A stretch of 64,000 nt of DNA, from contig NZ_MAHX01000005.1 in the NCBI RefSeq assembly GCF_002023715.1, positions 1 through 64,000 of the forward strand, given 5' to 3'. Positions 1-8,762 of the stretch are shown in pieces. The stretch is from Elizabethkingia occulta (GTDB lineage Bacteria; Bacteroidota; Bacteroidia; Flavobacteriales; Weeksellaceae). Position numbers and translations under genes: made by a program. Below the pieces are notes generated by a model, which did not search any database, was not told the origin of the DNA, and saw only the letters and a list, made by a program, of their open reading frames with translations. How positions within the stretch are numbered: the stretch's first letter is position 1; every line of letters begins with the position of its first letter.

Positions 1-696
1 AACCTTTTTCAGGACTAGTCAGTAAGATTTTTTAGAAAAAGACATAAGATTTATCAGAAGAAAATGAAAGAGAAACCTATAGTTAAAGAGACAATGGAGA
101 AAGAGCGTTCCCCATATAGAGATTCCCCGTTTCTGGTATACTGTCTCTTGTGTGCTATATTTTCGGTATGTTTCTTCCAGTTCTTCAATACCATTCCTAT
201 TTTCTACAAAGAAGTAGCACATCTGGATCAGAAAAGTATAGGTTATATACTTGGATACAGCGGATTTATTATTGTTGTACTGGAAATGCTGGTTGTAAAT
301 TTTGCAGATAAATACCTGACTATTGCTAAGACACTTCTGTATGGAATTCTGATGTGTTCAGTTGCTTATGCAATGCTTGCAATAAACCATCATATATCAT
401 TGATTTTGTTATCTATATCTATACTGAGTGTGGGTGAAATATTAGTGTTGCCATTTATGTCTACTATTACGGCATTACGGTCCGGGAAAACCAATCAGGG
501 TGCCTATATGGGGCTAAATGGTATGACGTTCTCTATTTCATTTATTATTACACCCTTACTGGGAACCAGTGTAGCAAGTGATTTAGGCTTTAATACACTA
601 TGGATCGGATCAGGAGTTGTTCTTGCGTTAGCTGGTATTGCGATGTACTTTGTAGTAAACTGGCTTCTTCCAGATAAGGTTAAAACGGCACATTAA
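1..696 (+). CDS. MFS transporter, C-terminal half, 5' end outside window and apparently frameshifted
   Basis: The open frame from the ATG at 64 gives 210 residues with about six hydrophobic segments, equal to the second half (TM7-12) of a 12-TM major facilitator transporter. A half transporter starting in the central loop is unlikely to be a whole gene. Upstream of 64 the same frame stays open only to a TAG at 16-18, but it reads RFFRKRHKIYQKK, which looks like the loop after TM6. In frame 3, positions 3-32 read PFSGLVSKIF, which joins this loop smoothly if one T of the T6 run at 28-33 is removed. I infer a full-length gene entering from the left with a +1 frameshift in that homopolymer, real or a sequencing error. 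Substrate unknown. It converges with the TlpA gene across a strong hairpin. Confidence 0.75.
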
Positions 697-716
697 TGCA
701 TATAATATACTAACCC

Positions 717-754
717 AAAGGCACGATATACGATGAATTGTATATCGTGCCTTT
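717..754. terminator. Bidirectional terminator hairpin
   Basis: A perfect 15-bp inverted repeat, AAAGGCACGATATAC at 717-731 and its complement at 740-754, with an 8-nt loop. It lies between the convergent MFS and TlpA genes, so it can serve both. Confidence 0.75.
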
Positions 755-777
755 GCGTAGATGAATGCTTTTTTTGT

Positions 778-1338
778 TTATTTCTGTTTTTGCTGTTTGA
801 TAAAATCTGTCATTTTCTGATCTGCATAATTAGTAATGCCTTCAGATTGGAAAACAATAACTCCCTTCTTATCCAGAATTACAGTAGTAGGTAAAGTTCC
901 TTTGTAGAATTCATGAGGTATAGCTCCGTTGGGGAATGCTACAGGAAGAGTAAGCCCTTTGTCACTGAATAGCTTTCTGGCTTTTTCCTGATTGCCTTCT
1001 ACTTCCAGAATAACAAACTCAACCTCATCATCATTTTTAAATTTTTCATAAAGAGTTTGTATTGTTGGCATTTCAGCAATACATGGCGGGCACCATGTTG
1101 CCCAGAAGTTTATAAAAACAACTTTACCCTTTAGGTCTTCCAAACTGATATCTGCTCCTTTTTCATCTTTTATCTGCATGGTATAAGCTGCAGGAGTAGC
1201 TTCCTTAGGCTCGTTATTGAATTTAGGACTAAAAAGACCAATTTTTATAAGTGTACTCTGTAAAAAAACTTTTACGCCGGGAATGAAAATAATACCGAGG
1301 ACAAAAACAATAAGGATAATATTAATAAAACGTTTCAT
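778..1338 (-). CDS. TlpA-like membrane-anchored thioredoxin-fold oxidoreductase
   Basis: A 186-residue protein with one N-terminal membrane anchor (about residues 4-25) and a periplasmic thioredoxin-fold domain of the TlpA/ResA type. The signature FINFWATWCPPC places the redox cysteines at 83 and 86, and the conserved cis-Pro region is GTLPTTVILD. The family reduces disulfides in the cell envelope, for example in apocytochrome c or in stress responses. I chose the ATG at 1338: an upstream in-frame start would add 15 unconvincing residues ahead of the typical MKRFINIILIV anchor. It is a single gene bounded by the hairpin at 717-754, so its partner cannot be read from context. Confidence 0.87.
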   Translation of the reverse strand: MKRFINIILIVFVLGIIFIPGVKVFLQSTLIKIGLFSPKFNNEPKEATPAAYTMQIKDEKGADISLEDLKGKVVFINFWATWCPPCIAEMPTIQTLYEKFKNDDEVEFVILEVEGNQEKARKLFSDKGLTLPVAFPNGAIPHEFYKGTLPTTVILDKKGVIVFQSEGITNYADQKMTDFIKQQKQK

Positions 1339-1420
1339 ACAGGTAAAGATAAGTATTTTAGGGGCATAAAAAAGACTGCTCAACTGAGCAGCCTTACAGA
1401 TTATATTCTAAAATTAAATA

Positions 1421-1900
1421 CTACTTTACTGGTTCTTTGTGAGTAGTTGGCGTATGGATGATGTCGAAGTATACAGTCTTATCATTGGCATTTGGATAAA
1501 TTCTGTAGGTAAATTCAGTCCTTGTTAATACCAAGATATCTACTACACGTGTAAAAATAACTTCACCAGCATCATTTTTTGCAGTAATTGTTCTTGTTTT
1601 TCCATCCGCAGAAATGCTCCAATCTCCTTTTGATCTTAATGCATCAGCGAGGCTATAAATTTTAAAAGTACCATTGGAATTAAAATAAGAATAGCCTACA
1701 AACCCTGAAACACTGGCATCAGTTAATGCTACATTTTGTCCAGAAGCATTTTTTGCGCCGGTTGTTTCCCATGCAGTAAAAGATAGTGTCTGACTTGGAG
1801 TAAGATCTGGTTCTCTATCATTATTGTCATTGGAACAAGAGATAGAGAACATGGCTAATAGTAATAAAGCCAAGACTGAGAATAGTTTTGTGTTTTTCAT
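1421..1900 (-). CDS. Lipoprotein of unknown function
   Basis: A protein of 159 residues with a signal peptide ending in a lipobox, FSISC, followed by an Asn/Asp-rich linker (SNDNNDREPD) typical of Bacteroidota surface or periplasmic lipoproteins. The rest is predicted beta-rich, with a lipocalin-like feel (TFKIYSLADALRSKGDWSIS, then repeated strands ending TVYFDI), but I cannot name a family. The ATG at 1900 is preferred to the TTG two codons upstream. A TATTTTTG element lies on the minus strand at 1921-1928, well placed as a -7 box. It is separate from the two-component operon upstream. Confidence 0.8.
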   Translation of the reverse strand: MKNTKLFSVLALLLLAMFSISCSNDNNDREPDLTPSQTLSFTAWETTGAKNASGQNVALTDASVSGFVGYSYFNSNGTFKIYSLADALRSKGDWSISADGKTRTITAKNDAGEVIFTRVVDILVLTRTEFTYRIYPNANDKTVYFDIIHTPTTHKEPVK

Positions 1901-1995
1901 TATCAAAATATTTAGTATTGCAAAAATATTTTAATTACGAATACGTCAATTGTATAAATAATTACATTTGTTGTACAAATTATAACAAACACTAT

Positions 1996-2679
1996 TTAAG
2001 GAAAATCTACCTGAAATCCAATTCCGCGAAGTGACTGAATCTTAATGCCTTCATCGAGCTGAAAATATTTACGAAGTCTGCTGATAAATACATCCAGGCT
2101 TCTTCCTGTAAAATAATCATTTGTTTCCCATAGCTTATCCAGAATAATTTCCCGTTTAATTGTTTGGTTATTGTGCTGTAACAGAAACAGAAGTAAGTCC
2201 AGTTCCCGTTGGGTAAGCCGGATTTCTTCTTTAGGATGACTGAGTAATAATTTATCAGAATGAAGGGTATAAGCCCCTATACAGATTGCAGATGACGGTG
2301 TAGAGACAGTTTGTGTTCTTTTCAGAATGTTTTGTATTCTCAGTGTGAGTTCTTCGGGATCACAAGGTTTGGACAGATAATCATCTGCTCCCAGTTTTAA
2401 ACCTGTAATCCGGTCTATTTTCTGGTTTTTAGCGGTTAGAAATAGCAGCGGAAAATCAGATTTTTCCTTTATAATAGCTTTTGCAAGAGAGAACCCGTCA
2501 ATATTGGGCATCATAATGTCTAAGATGCCAATATGAAAAGGAAATTCACTTTTCAGAAGTTCCATTATGTCCTCCGGGTTCTGGTACCAGAATACTTCAA
2601 AATCGCTCAGTTCCAGGTATTGCTTCAAAATCAGTCCAAAATCGAAATCGTCTTCGGCTAAAAGTATCTTAGTTTTCAT
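1996..2679 (-). CDS. OmpR/PhoB-family response regulator
   Basis: A protein of 227 residues. The N-terminal receiver domain (about 1-120) has acidic residues D10 and D11, phosphoacceptor D54 in GILDIMMPNIDGF and the conserved Lys in LSKPCDPEEL. The C-terminal winged-helix domain (about 130-227) carries the family signature LTQRELDLLLFLL and ends in RGIGFQVDFP. The ATG at 2679 starts the canonical KTKILLAEDD strand and overlaps the stop of the upstream kinase gene by 11 bp, indicating translational coupling. It is the likely binder of the three-fold ATTAAC direct repeats found ahead of the divergent GLPGLI gene and of the next barrel gene, since this family binds tandem direct repeats with about 11-bp spacing. 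Confidence 0.92.
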   Translation of the reverse strand: MKTKILLAEDDFDFGLILKQYLELSDFEVFWYQNPEDIMELLKSEFPFHIGILDIMMPNIDGFSLAKAIIKEKSDFPLLFLTAKNQKIDRITGLKLGADDYLSKPCDPEELTLRIQNILKRTQTVSTPSSAICIGAYTLHSDKLLLSHPKEEIRLTQRELDLLLFLLQHNNQTIKREIILDKLWETNDYFTGRSLDVFISRLRKYFQLDEGIKIQSLRGIGFQVDFP

Positions 2680-3976
2680 AAGGCAATACGATTTTAAATG
2701 TTGCACCTTTATTAGGTTCACTAATTAGCTCAATACTTCCTTTATATTTGTCAACAATACTTTTTACAAGGAAAAGACCCAATCCCAACCCTTTTGTATT
2801 ATGGATATTGTCGGACTGTATTCTGTAAAATTTTTCAAATATCCGCTGCTGTTCCTTTTTAGATATACCATTACCATTATCCATTATCTTTATATCGAGT
2901 GTATTTTGTATAGCTCTTAGGTTAATTTCGACTCTTGTTGCTCCATATTTAGCGCTGTTTTCACAGAGATTTTTTATAAGTGTTTCCATGGCCGTTCTAT
3001 TAAACGGAAGTGTATTAGGTGTTGTATTATGCAATACAAATTCAACTTTTGGATTAGCAAATTGCAGATCTTCAATATAATTATTCCAGTCATCATAATA
3101 TGTTTCTACATTTTCATCATCATCATTTTCCTGTAATTGAAGCATCAGACTTTCCAGCCTGTTAATTTGCCTTTCTATCAATGGAAGATTCTCCGGGTTC
3201 CAGTCTTTTCTCAGAGATTTTGCAGCAATCTTTAAAGTTGCAATTGGCGTTTTAAATTCATGAGCAATATTATCTACTACAGTGTGCAGAATCTCAACTT
3301 GCTTTTGTTGTGAAATTAAGTTCTTAATCGTTAGCGTGAACAGCCATAAAACAGCGGCAAGTATAAGTATACAGGATATAATAAGAATAGTAAGATCTCT
3401 GAATACAATAGACTTAATATTAAGTATCTGAAGATTGTAATAGGTTTTCACTTTAAATTCGTAGAACCCGTTTAAATGATCTGTTTTGTCATCTCTGTTT
3501 TCTGTAGATGTTTCCCATTCTCCACCATATCTTCTTCCGACTTTAGTTATTGGCCTATTGGTTTCATAAATAGTGACTATTGAATCTAAAATATACTTGT
3601 TGTCAGGTGTACTTAATATACTTTTATATTGACGAGATATAGCAACTTCCAGATTACTTTTGGATGCGATACTATCTACATAATGGGAGAAAAAAGGTTT
3701 AACGGTTTCTTTATTTTTTGTAAAAAAATCCAGAAGCTGCTTTTTGGTAATCTCACCTTTATTAAAACTAATTAACCTTTTCTGAATCGTGTCGTCACTT
3801 ATTTTTAGTTTTTTACGGAGAACAGACTGGTGCCGATCAAGGTTTTTATCCAGTTGATCATAGATGTTGTTTTCCTTTATCTGATATGTTTTATAAAGAA
3901 AGTATATCTGAATTCCTACCAGAAGCAGAAATAATAGCGCAAATGCAGATACAAGCCATTTATAGTTTTTTAGCAT
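2669..3976 (-). CDS. Sensor histidine kinase, membrane-bound
   Basis: A protein of 435 residues. TM1 is at about 9-28, followed by a periplasmic sensor region (about 30-190) without a domain I recognise, and TM2 at about 194-216. The HisKA motif is NIAHEFKTPIATL, with phospho-acceptor H239. The HATPase domain has the N-box (LIKNLCENSAKYGA), G1 (DNGNGIS) and G2 (GLGLGLFLV) motifs. It is transcribed ahead of its response regulator and overlaps it by 11 bp. It diverges from the GLPGLI gene at 4086, and the shared 109-bp intergenic region contains the ATTAAC repeats, so autoregulation is possible. The signal is unknown. Confidence 0.92.
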   Translation of the reverse strand: MLKNYKWLVSAFALLFLLLVGIQIYFLYKTYQIKENNIYDQLDKNLDRHQSVLRKKLKISDDTIQKRLISFNKGEITKKQLLDFFTKNKETVKPFFSHYVDSIASKSNLEVAISRQYKSILSTPDNKYILDSIVTIYETNRPITKVGRRYGGEWETSTENRDDKTDHLNGFYEFKVKTYYNLQILNIKSIVFRDLTILIISCILILAAVLWLFTLTIKNLISQQKQVEILHTVVDNIAHEFKTPIATLKIAAKSLRKDWNPENLPLIERQINRLESLMLQLQENDDDENVETYYDDWNNYIEDLQFANPKVEFVLHNTTPNTLPFNRTAMETLIKNLCENSAKYGATRVEINLRAIQNTLDIKIMDNGNGISKKEQQRIFEKFYRIQSDNIHNTKGLGLGLFLVKSIVDKYKGSIELISEPNKGATFKIVLPYEN

Positions 3977-4013
3977 AAAACAAAGATAAAATTTTAACGA
4001 ATGCTAAAGGTAC

Positions 4014-4041
4014 GTTAACTCATCATTAACCTTTCATTAAC
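4014..4041 (+). promoter_or_regulatory. Triple direct repeat, candidate response-regulator operator (copy A)
   Basis: GTTAAC at 4014-4019, ATTAAC at 4025-4030 and ATTAAC at 4036-4041 lie exactly 11 bp apart, joined by TCATC and CTTTC. An 11-bp pitch puts the three hexamers on one helix face, as for OmpR/PhoB-type operators. The array sits 45 bp before the GLPGLI start and between it and the kinase/regulator operon. The same array recurs at 4915-4942. Confidence 0.65.
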
Positions 4042-4085
4042 CTGATTATTCCTTATAGTGTGAGATATTTGTTGCAAAAAACTTT

Positions 4086-4919
4086 ATGAAGCGATTATTA
4101 TTCTTTTTTATGGTGATTATTACTGTTATCTCGCATGCCCAAACCAAGCGTTTTATTTATGAATACAGGTATAAACTGGATTCAACGAATGAAGAATATC
4201 AACGAGAAGAAGTTGTACTAGATATTAATCCGGATAACGTAAAGTTTTATGATTATAACTTTTTAGCAGCTGACTCTCTGAATGTTCTTCATGGGAATTA
4301 TAACGAGGGCTATACCAGTATGACAGAACAGGTACTGGTACGTAAAAAAAATTCTTTTCAGAATAACAATTATTTACAAATCTGGATGATGCCTTATTAC
4401 TATCTCATGCAGACCAAAGACGAAATGAAATGGAATATTTGTAATGATACTAAAGTAGAAAGCGGCTTTAATATGCAGAAGGCAACAACTGATTTTGGCG
4501 GAAGAAAATGGATCGCATGGTTCACTCAGGATATACCTATTTCTGAAGGTCCCTATAAATTTAGAGGATTACCCGGACTTATTCTTAAGATCGAAGATGA
4601 CAAACATAATTTTATTTATACTTTCTCACGAAATAAAAATCTTCCAAAAACCTTTGATACCAAAAGCTTTGTTGAGAATCATTATGATATGAAACCTGTT
4701 CTTGTAACTTTTCCGGCATGGGTAAAGCTAAAAAAAGATTTTTATAATGATCCTTATGCACGGATGAGAGCAGATTTTCAACCCGACTGGAATGTTAATA
4801 TTAACGGCCGGAAGATAAAGAGTAAAGAAGAATTTTCAGAGCTTAACGCTAGCATGCAAAAGTCAATTAAGGATAATTATTCCAATCCTATAGAACTGGA
4901 TAAGGCAATCCGGTATTAA
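4086..4919 (+). CDS. GLPGLI family secreted protein
   Basis: A protein of 277 residues with a signal peptide (MKRLLFFFMVIITVISHAQ) and the family signature FRGLPGLILKI at about residues 159-169. The family (porph_ging type) is a Bacteroidota envelope protein group of unknown biochemical role, often encoded next to outer-membrane barrel proteins under two-component or sigma/anti-sigma control. Here the next gene is such a barrel (89 bp downstream). The stop codon lies inside the first ATTAAC hexamer of the next operator array. Expression is probably controlled by the neighbouring response regulator through the array at 4014-4041. Confidence 0.85.
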   Translation: MKRLLFFFMVIITVISHAQTKRFIYEYRYKLDSTNEEYQREEVVLDINPDNVKFYDYNFLAADSLNVLHGNYNEGYTSMTEQVLVRKKNSFQNNNYLQIWMMPYYYLMQTKDEMKWNICNDTKVESGFNMQKATTDFGGRKWIAWFTQDIPISEGPYKFRGLPGLILKIEDDKHNFIYTFSRNKNLPKTFDTKSFVENHYDMKPVLVTFPAWVKLKKDFYNDPYARMRADFQPDWNVNINGRKIKSKEEFSELNASMQKSIKDNYSNPIELDKAIRY

Positions 4920-4942
4920 CCCATCATTAACCTTTCATTAAC
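4915..4942 (+). promoter_or_regulatory. Triple direct repeat, candidate response-regulator operator (copy B)
   Basis: ATTAAC occurs at 4915-4920, 4926-4931 and 4937-4942, again exactly 11 bp apart, with spacers CCATC and CTTTC almost identical to copy A. It overlaps the stop codon of the GLPGLI gene and lies 66 bp before the barrel gene, upstream of a CAATTTTGC sequence that may be its -7 element. Confidence 0.65.
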
Positions 4943-5008
4943 CCTATTTCAGGAGTTTTAACTGCAATTTTGCCATGTAGTTCAGACCATATCTGAGTAC
5001 CTAAGATC

Positions 5009-7381
5009 ATGAAAAAAATAGTATTATCAATTTGTCTGCTACCTGTAATGTTATGGGCGCAGCAACAAAAAACGGAAGGGATTGTTACAAATAGCAAAAA
5101 AGAAAGAATACCACAGGCTAAAGTCTATATATACGACCAGAACAATACCTTGCTAAAATCTTTGACAACTGATGATAAAGGTAGTTTTATCGTAGAAGGT
5201 ATAGATGCACAAGAAGTGAAAATAGTAGTTGACGATTTGGAGTATGATAAACTTGAGAAAATTATAAAATTGGGTGATTTGGCTGCCAACCCGAATTTTG
5301 TTCTGAAGAAATCTACAACCGAGATTCAGGAAGTATCTATGACCAAACAAAAGCCAGTGGTAAAAAGAAAAATAGACAGATTGGAATTTAATGTAGAAAA
5401 TAGTAATATTTCCAGTCTTAATGGGTGGGAGATCCTGAAAAAAACACCCGGAGTTGTATTTTCTAATGATGCTTTTAAAATTAAAGGAAGTTCCGCTATT
5501 CTGGTTACGATCAATGATAAAAAAGTATCGCTTTCCAGTGAAGAGCTTAAAAGTCTGTTAGAAAATACACAGGGTAGTGATGTGAAATCTGTGGAAGTTA
5601 TTACTAATCCACCCGCTAAATATGAAGCTTCCGGAAGTGCTGTCTTGAATATTGTCCTTAAGAAAAATAAACTGGAAGGTTACCGTGGCTATATTTCTGG
5701 CAAATATGTGCAGTCTATTTATCCGAAAGGAGTTGGATCAATAGGACAATATTATAAAAAAGGTAAAATTTCGGTTATGGCCAGTTATTCACGTGGAGCC
5801 GGAGCCTATTATCGGGAAGAATCCAATTATATTTATTATCCGGAAAACCAGACAACATGGCGCGGTATTATGGACCGGAAGGATATTAACAATAGCCAGA
5901 ATACTGTAAATTCCAGTTTAGAATATACACCAGATGATAAAACTACATTTACTTTAAGCTATCGGGGATCTTTTGCACCCAAATCGGCTGGCCTTTATTT
6001 TGTACCCAATACAATATACAATTCCCAAAATATTGCTGAATCATACTATAATACTATTAATGATCATAATAGCCGAAATATAAATAACAATATAAGTTTT
6101 CAGGCAGAACGAAAGTTTGATAACAGTACTTTGTCATTAACAACATATTACATTACCAGTAATTACAAAAAGTACGAGAATGTGCTTACTGATCTCAATT
6201 TTGCTAATCAGCCACCTTCTACACAAAATTTCATTAGTAACAACTGGCAGGATGTAAAGCTTTTCTCCCAGCAGGTAGATTATGGCTGGAAGAAAGATAA
6301 ATGGGAGTTGGAAGCAGGAGGTAAGTACAGTTTGGTAAAAACTACCAGTACACTTGATTTCTCCGATGATGAAAATGGAAAGTTAGTTTACCGCCCCGAT
6401 AAAAGTAATATATTCAATTACACGGAAGGTTATATTGCGGCCTATGCATCTGCTTCTTTAAATCTTAAGAAATGGGCTTTCAAGGCGGGGTTAAGAACGG
6501 AGAATACAAATCTGAATGGAGTAGTCTCTACGCCATATGAGAAGAATACTAATGATTATTGGAAGTTTTTTCCTACAGCTTTTGTACAATATACAACTGA
6601 CGGCAAGCAACAGTTCGGACTTTCTTATGGTAAAAGAATCAGCAGACCTTCTTATTCCTGGCTGAATCCTGCTAAGTCATATTATAACCTGTTCTCTTAT
6701 TTTCAGGGAGATCCTAAGCTAAAAGCGACCATTTCACATAACCTTAGCTTTACTTATAATGTTAAAGACTGGAATTTTGAAGTTTATTACCGGAAAGATA
6801 TCGATCCGTCTATGGAAATCTCTTATCAGGTACCACAAACTAATACTTTGGTGTTCCATTATACAAATATTCAAAAAGCAAATGCTTATGGCGCAAGTTT
6901 GTACAAAAACTTTCAGTTAAAACCTTGGTGGACACTCAGCATCTCGGAAGATTTTAGTTACAATGAAAATTATTTCTTTGGGCAGGATCAACAATTGTAT
7001 AAAAACAAAATTTATAGTCTTAATTCCAATGTTTCTACAAGTTTTACATTAAATAAGGCTTCGGATTGGACGCTGGAAATTGGGCACCAATACTATTCAC
7101 CAGCTATTCAAGGAACGTTTAGGATTTCCGGCGCCTGGGAAGCTTATCTTGTTACCAATAGAAAATTCTTCGATAAAAAGCTTGAAGCAAGTTTGTTTTT
7201 CCTCGATATTTTCAAAACTTCCAAGCAGAAAGTGGCTACCAAATATGCCAATCAGGATAACTATTTTATTGATTACAGAGATACGCAGCAGTTTGTGCTT
7301 CAATTAAAATACAATTTTGGAAATCAAAAAGTAAAAGGAACTAAGTCAATAAATAAAATCGATGAACAGAATAGAATGTAA
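5009..7381 (+). CDS. Outer-membrane beta-barrel protein with carboxypeptidase-regulatory-like domain (TonB-receptor-like)
   Basis: A protein of 790 residues. A signal peptide (MKKIVLSICLLPVMLWAQ) is followed by a carboxypeptidase-regulatory-like domain (about 20-95), a plug-like region (about 120-220, with KTPGVVFSNDAFKIKG and VEVITNPPAKYEASGSAVLNIVLKK) and a barrel rich in alternating aromatic strands to the C-terminus. This is the OMP_b-brl_3 class of TonB-dependent-receptor relatives; the cargo is unknown. It probably shares regulation with the GLPGLI gene through the matching ATTAAC arrays. A paralogue of equal length and architecture is at 58621-60990 but lacks the array. Confidence 0.9.
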   Translation: MKKIVLSICLLPVMLWAQQQKTEGIVTNSKKERIPQAKVYIYDQNNTLLKSLTTDDKGSFIVEGIDAQEVKIVVDDLEYDKLEKIIKLGDLAANPNFVLKKSTTEIQEVSMTKQKPVVKRKIDRLEFNVENSNISSLNGWEILKKTPGVVFSNDAFKIKGSSAILVTINDKKVSLSSEELKSLLENTQGSDVKSVEVITNPPAKYEASGSAVLNIVLKKNKLEGYRGYISGKYVQSIYPKGVGSIGQYYKKGKISVMASYSRGAGAYYREESNYIYYPENQTTWRGIMDRKDINNSQNTVNSSLEYTPDDKTTFTLSYRGSFAPKSAGLYFVPNTIYNSQNIAESYYNTINDHNSRNINNNISFQAERKFDNSTLSLTTYYITSNYKKYENVLTDLNFANQPPSTQNFISNNWQDVKLFSQQVDYGWKKDKWELEAGGKYSLVKTTSTLDFSDDENGKLVYRPDKSNIFNYTEGYIAAYASASLNLKKWAFKAGLRTENTNLNGVVSTPYEKNTNDYWKFFPTAFVQYTTDGKQQFGLSYGKRISRPSYSWLNPAKSYYNLFSYFQGDPKLKATISHNLSFTYNVKDWNFEVYYRKDIDPSMEISYQVPQTNTLVFHYTNIQKANAYGASLYKNFQLKPWWTLSISEDFSYNENYFFGQDQQLYKNKIYSLNSNVSTSFTLNKASDWTLEIGHQYYSPAIQGTFRISGAWEAYLVTNRKFFDKKLEASLFFLDIFKTSKQKVATKYANQDNYFIDYRDTQQFVLQLKYNFGNQKVKGTKSINKIDEQNRM

Positions 7382-7461
7382 CAGGTTGTAAGTGAGATAA
7401 AAATCAGGTTTCTTCATACTCAGATATTCCGTAAATTTACAAATCAAATAAATTGCAGTAT

Positions 7462-8184
7462 ATGAGTACTTCGGGGATTCTGATAGATGAAAAAGAAAAG
7501 GTTAACTGGGAGGATGTTTTTCTGGATGAAGAAAACAGAAGAGAGCTGAATCAGCTAATGAAAGAGTTTACCTATATCGACGAACTGAGAAAATATGATC
7601 TCCCTGTAAATAATAAGGTTCTTTTGCACGGATATTCCGGATGTGGAAAGACAACCACTGCAAAAGCCATCGCAACGTCGTTGAATAAGCCTTTATACAT
7701 ATTGGATCTTAGTAATTTTATTTCATCCAGAATAGGAGATACTGCAAAGAATATAAGACTGATTTTCGATAAAGTAAATAGAGAAAATGCGATATTGTTT
7801 CTGGATGAATTCGACCATATTGGAAAGATGCGGGGTAATGATGATAAGGATGTTGGTGAGATGCGCCGTCTTGTAAACAGTATTATCCAAATGATAGATA
7901 ACTTCTCTGAAAAGGCTCTTTTAATAGCAGCAACTAATCATATCGATATTTTGGACGTTGCACTGATCAGACGTTTTCAGCTTAGGATAAGTTTTGCTAT
8001 GCCTACAGAAGAAGAACTGGACAGATATTATGAGTTTCTTTTGTCTAAATTTCCTGAAGATTTGCAGACAGTATCAAGACGCTATGGAATTTCTTTTGCT
8101 GAAGCCAGAGATTATATTTTTACGGAAATTAAATCAAACCTTATCAATGAACTGGAGCGTAAAAATCAAAAGGCAGTAGGCTAA
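7462..8184 (+). CDS. AAA-family ATPase
   Basis: A protein of 240 residues with one AAA module: Walker A GYSGCGKTT (57-65, catalytic K63), Walker B ILFLDEFD (111-118), sensor 1 in LLIAATNH and an arginine-finger-like RRFQLRISF. Its relatives act as small AAA chaperone or remodelling ATPases, some linked to toxin or plasmid functions, and the substrate here is unknown. The ATG at 7462 is preferred over the TTG three codons upstream. A minimal AraC-type protein follows 98 bp downstream on the same strand, perhaps co-transcribed. Confidence 0.85.
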   Translation: MSTSGILIDEKEKVNWEDVFLDEENRRELNQLMKEFTYIDELRKYDLPVNNKVLLHGYSGCGKTTTAKAIATSLNKPLYILDLSNFISSRIGDTAKNIRLIFDKVNRENAILFLDEFDHIGKMRGNDDKDVGEMRRLVNSIIQMIDNFSEKALLIAATNHIDILDVALIRRFQLRISFAMPTEEELDRYYEFLLSKFPEDLQTVSRRYGISFAEARDYIFTEIKSNLINELERKNQKAVG

Positions 8185-8282
8185 GAATATTCCGAAAAGT
8201 TCACCATATTATCCATCTGTTTTTTTGTATTTTTAGAACAATTAACTGCTTTCTGAATTTAGGAAGCTAAACGAATATATTG

Positions 8283-8660
8283 ATGCCCGACCAGTATAAA
8301 AATATAAAGAGAAGTAAAGAGATCCTTACCAGCTATTTTGCGTTATTGGATCAGCATATAGATGATGTTGTACAGGGAAGAGTTTCTGAATTTATGGAAC
8401 TAAACCAAATTGCCCGTGAACTGGCCGTTTCACATCAGCATCTTTCGGATACTATTCAGCAGGAGACCGGACACCATCCATGTCATTTCTATGATGAGAA
8501 AATTATAGATCAGGCAAAAAAGCTTTTAAAAGAAACAAAAGTTCCTATTGCTAGGGTTGCTGCACAGCTTACATACGATCCTTCTAATTTTTCCAAATTC
8601 TTCAAAAAATGGACAGGACAAACACCCGGACATTTCCGAAAAAGTATATCAGATCAATAG
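8283..8660 (+). CDS. Minimal AraC-type helix-turn-helix protein
   Basis: A protein of 125 residues consisting of a short N-terminal helical stretch (about 1-30) and a complete AraC DNA-binding domain with two helix-turn-helix units: LNQIARELAVSHQHLSDTIQQETG and IARVAAQLTYDPSNFSKFFKKWTGQTPGHFRK. Full AraC regulators are about 280-300 residues with an N-terminal ligand domain, absent here, so this protein should bind DNA without a classical effector pocket. The ATG at 8283 follows an in-frame TTG at 8280. It lies downstream of the AAA ATPase gene; targets are unknown. Confidence 0.82.
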   Translation: MPDQYKNIKRSKEILTSYFALLDQHIDDVVQGRVSEFMELNQIARELAVSHQHLSDTIQQETGHHPCHFYDEKIIDQAKKLLKETKVPIARVAAQLTYDPSNFSKFFKKWTGQTPGHFRKSISDQ

Positions 8661-8762
8661 TATCTAAACGATAAATATAATATTGTCTGATTTCTTTTAT
8701 TCATAAAGCCCTTTTATAGCTGTATTTTCCTTATTTTTGGTACTTATCCGTAAATTTTAAAA

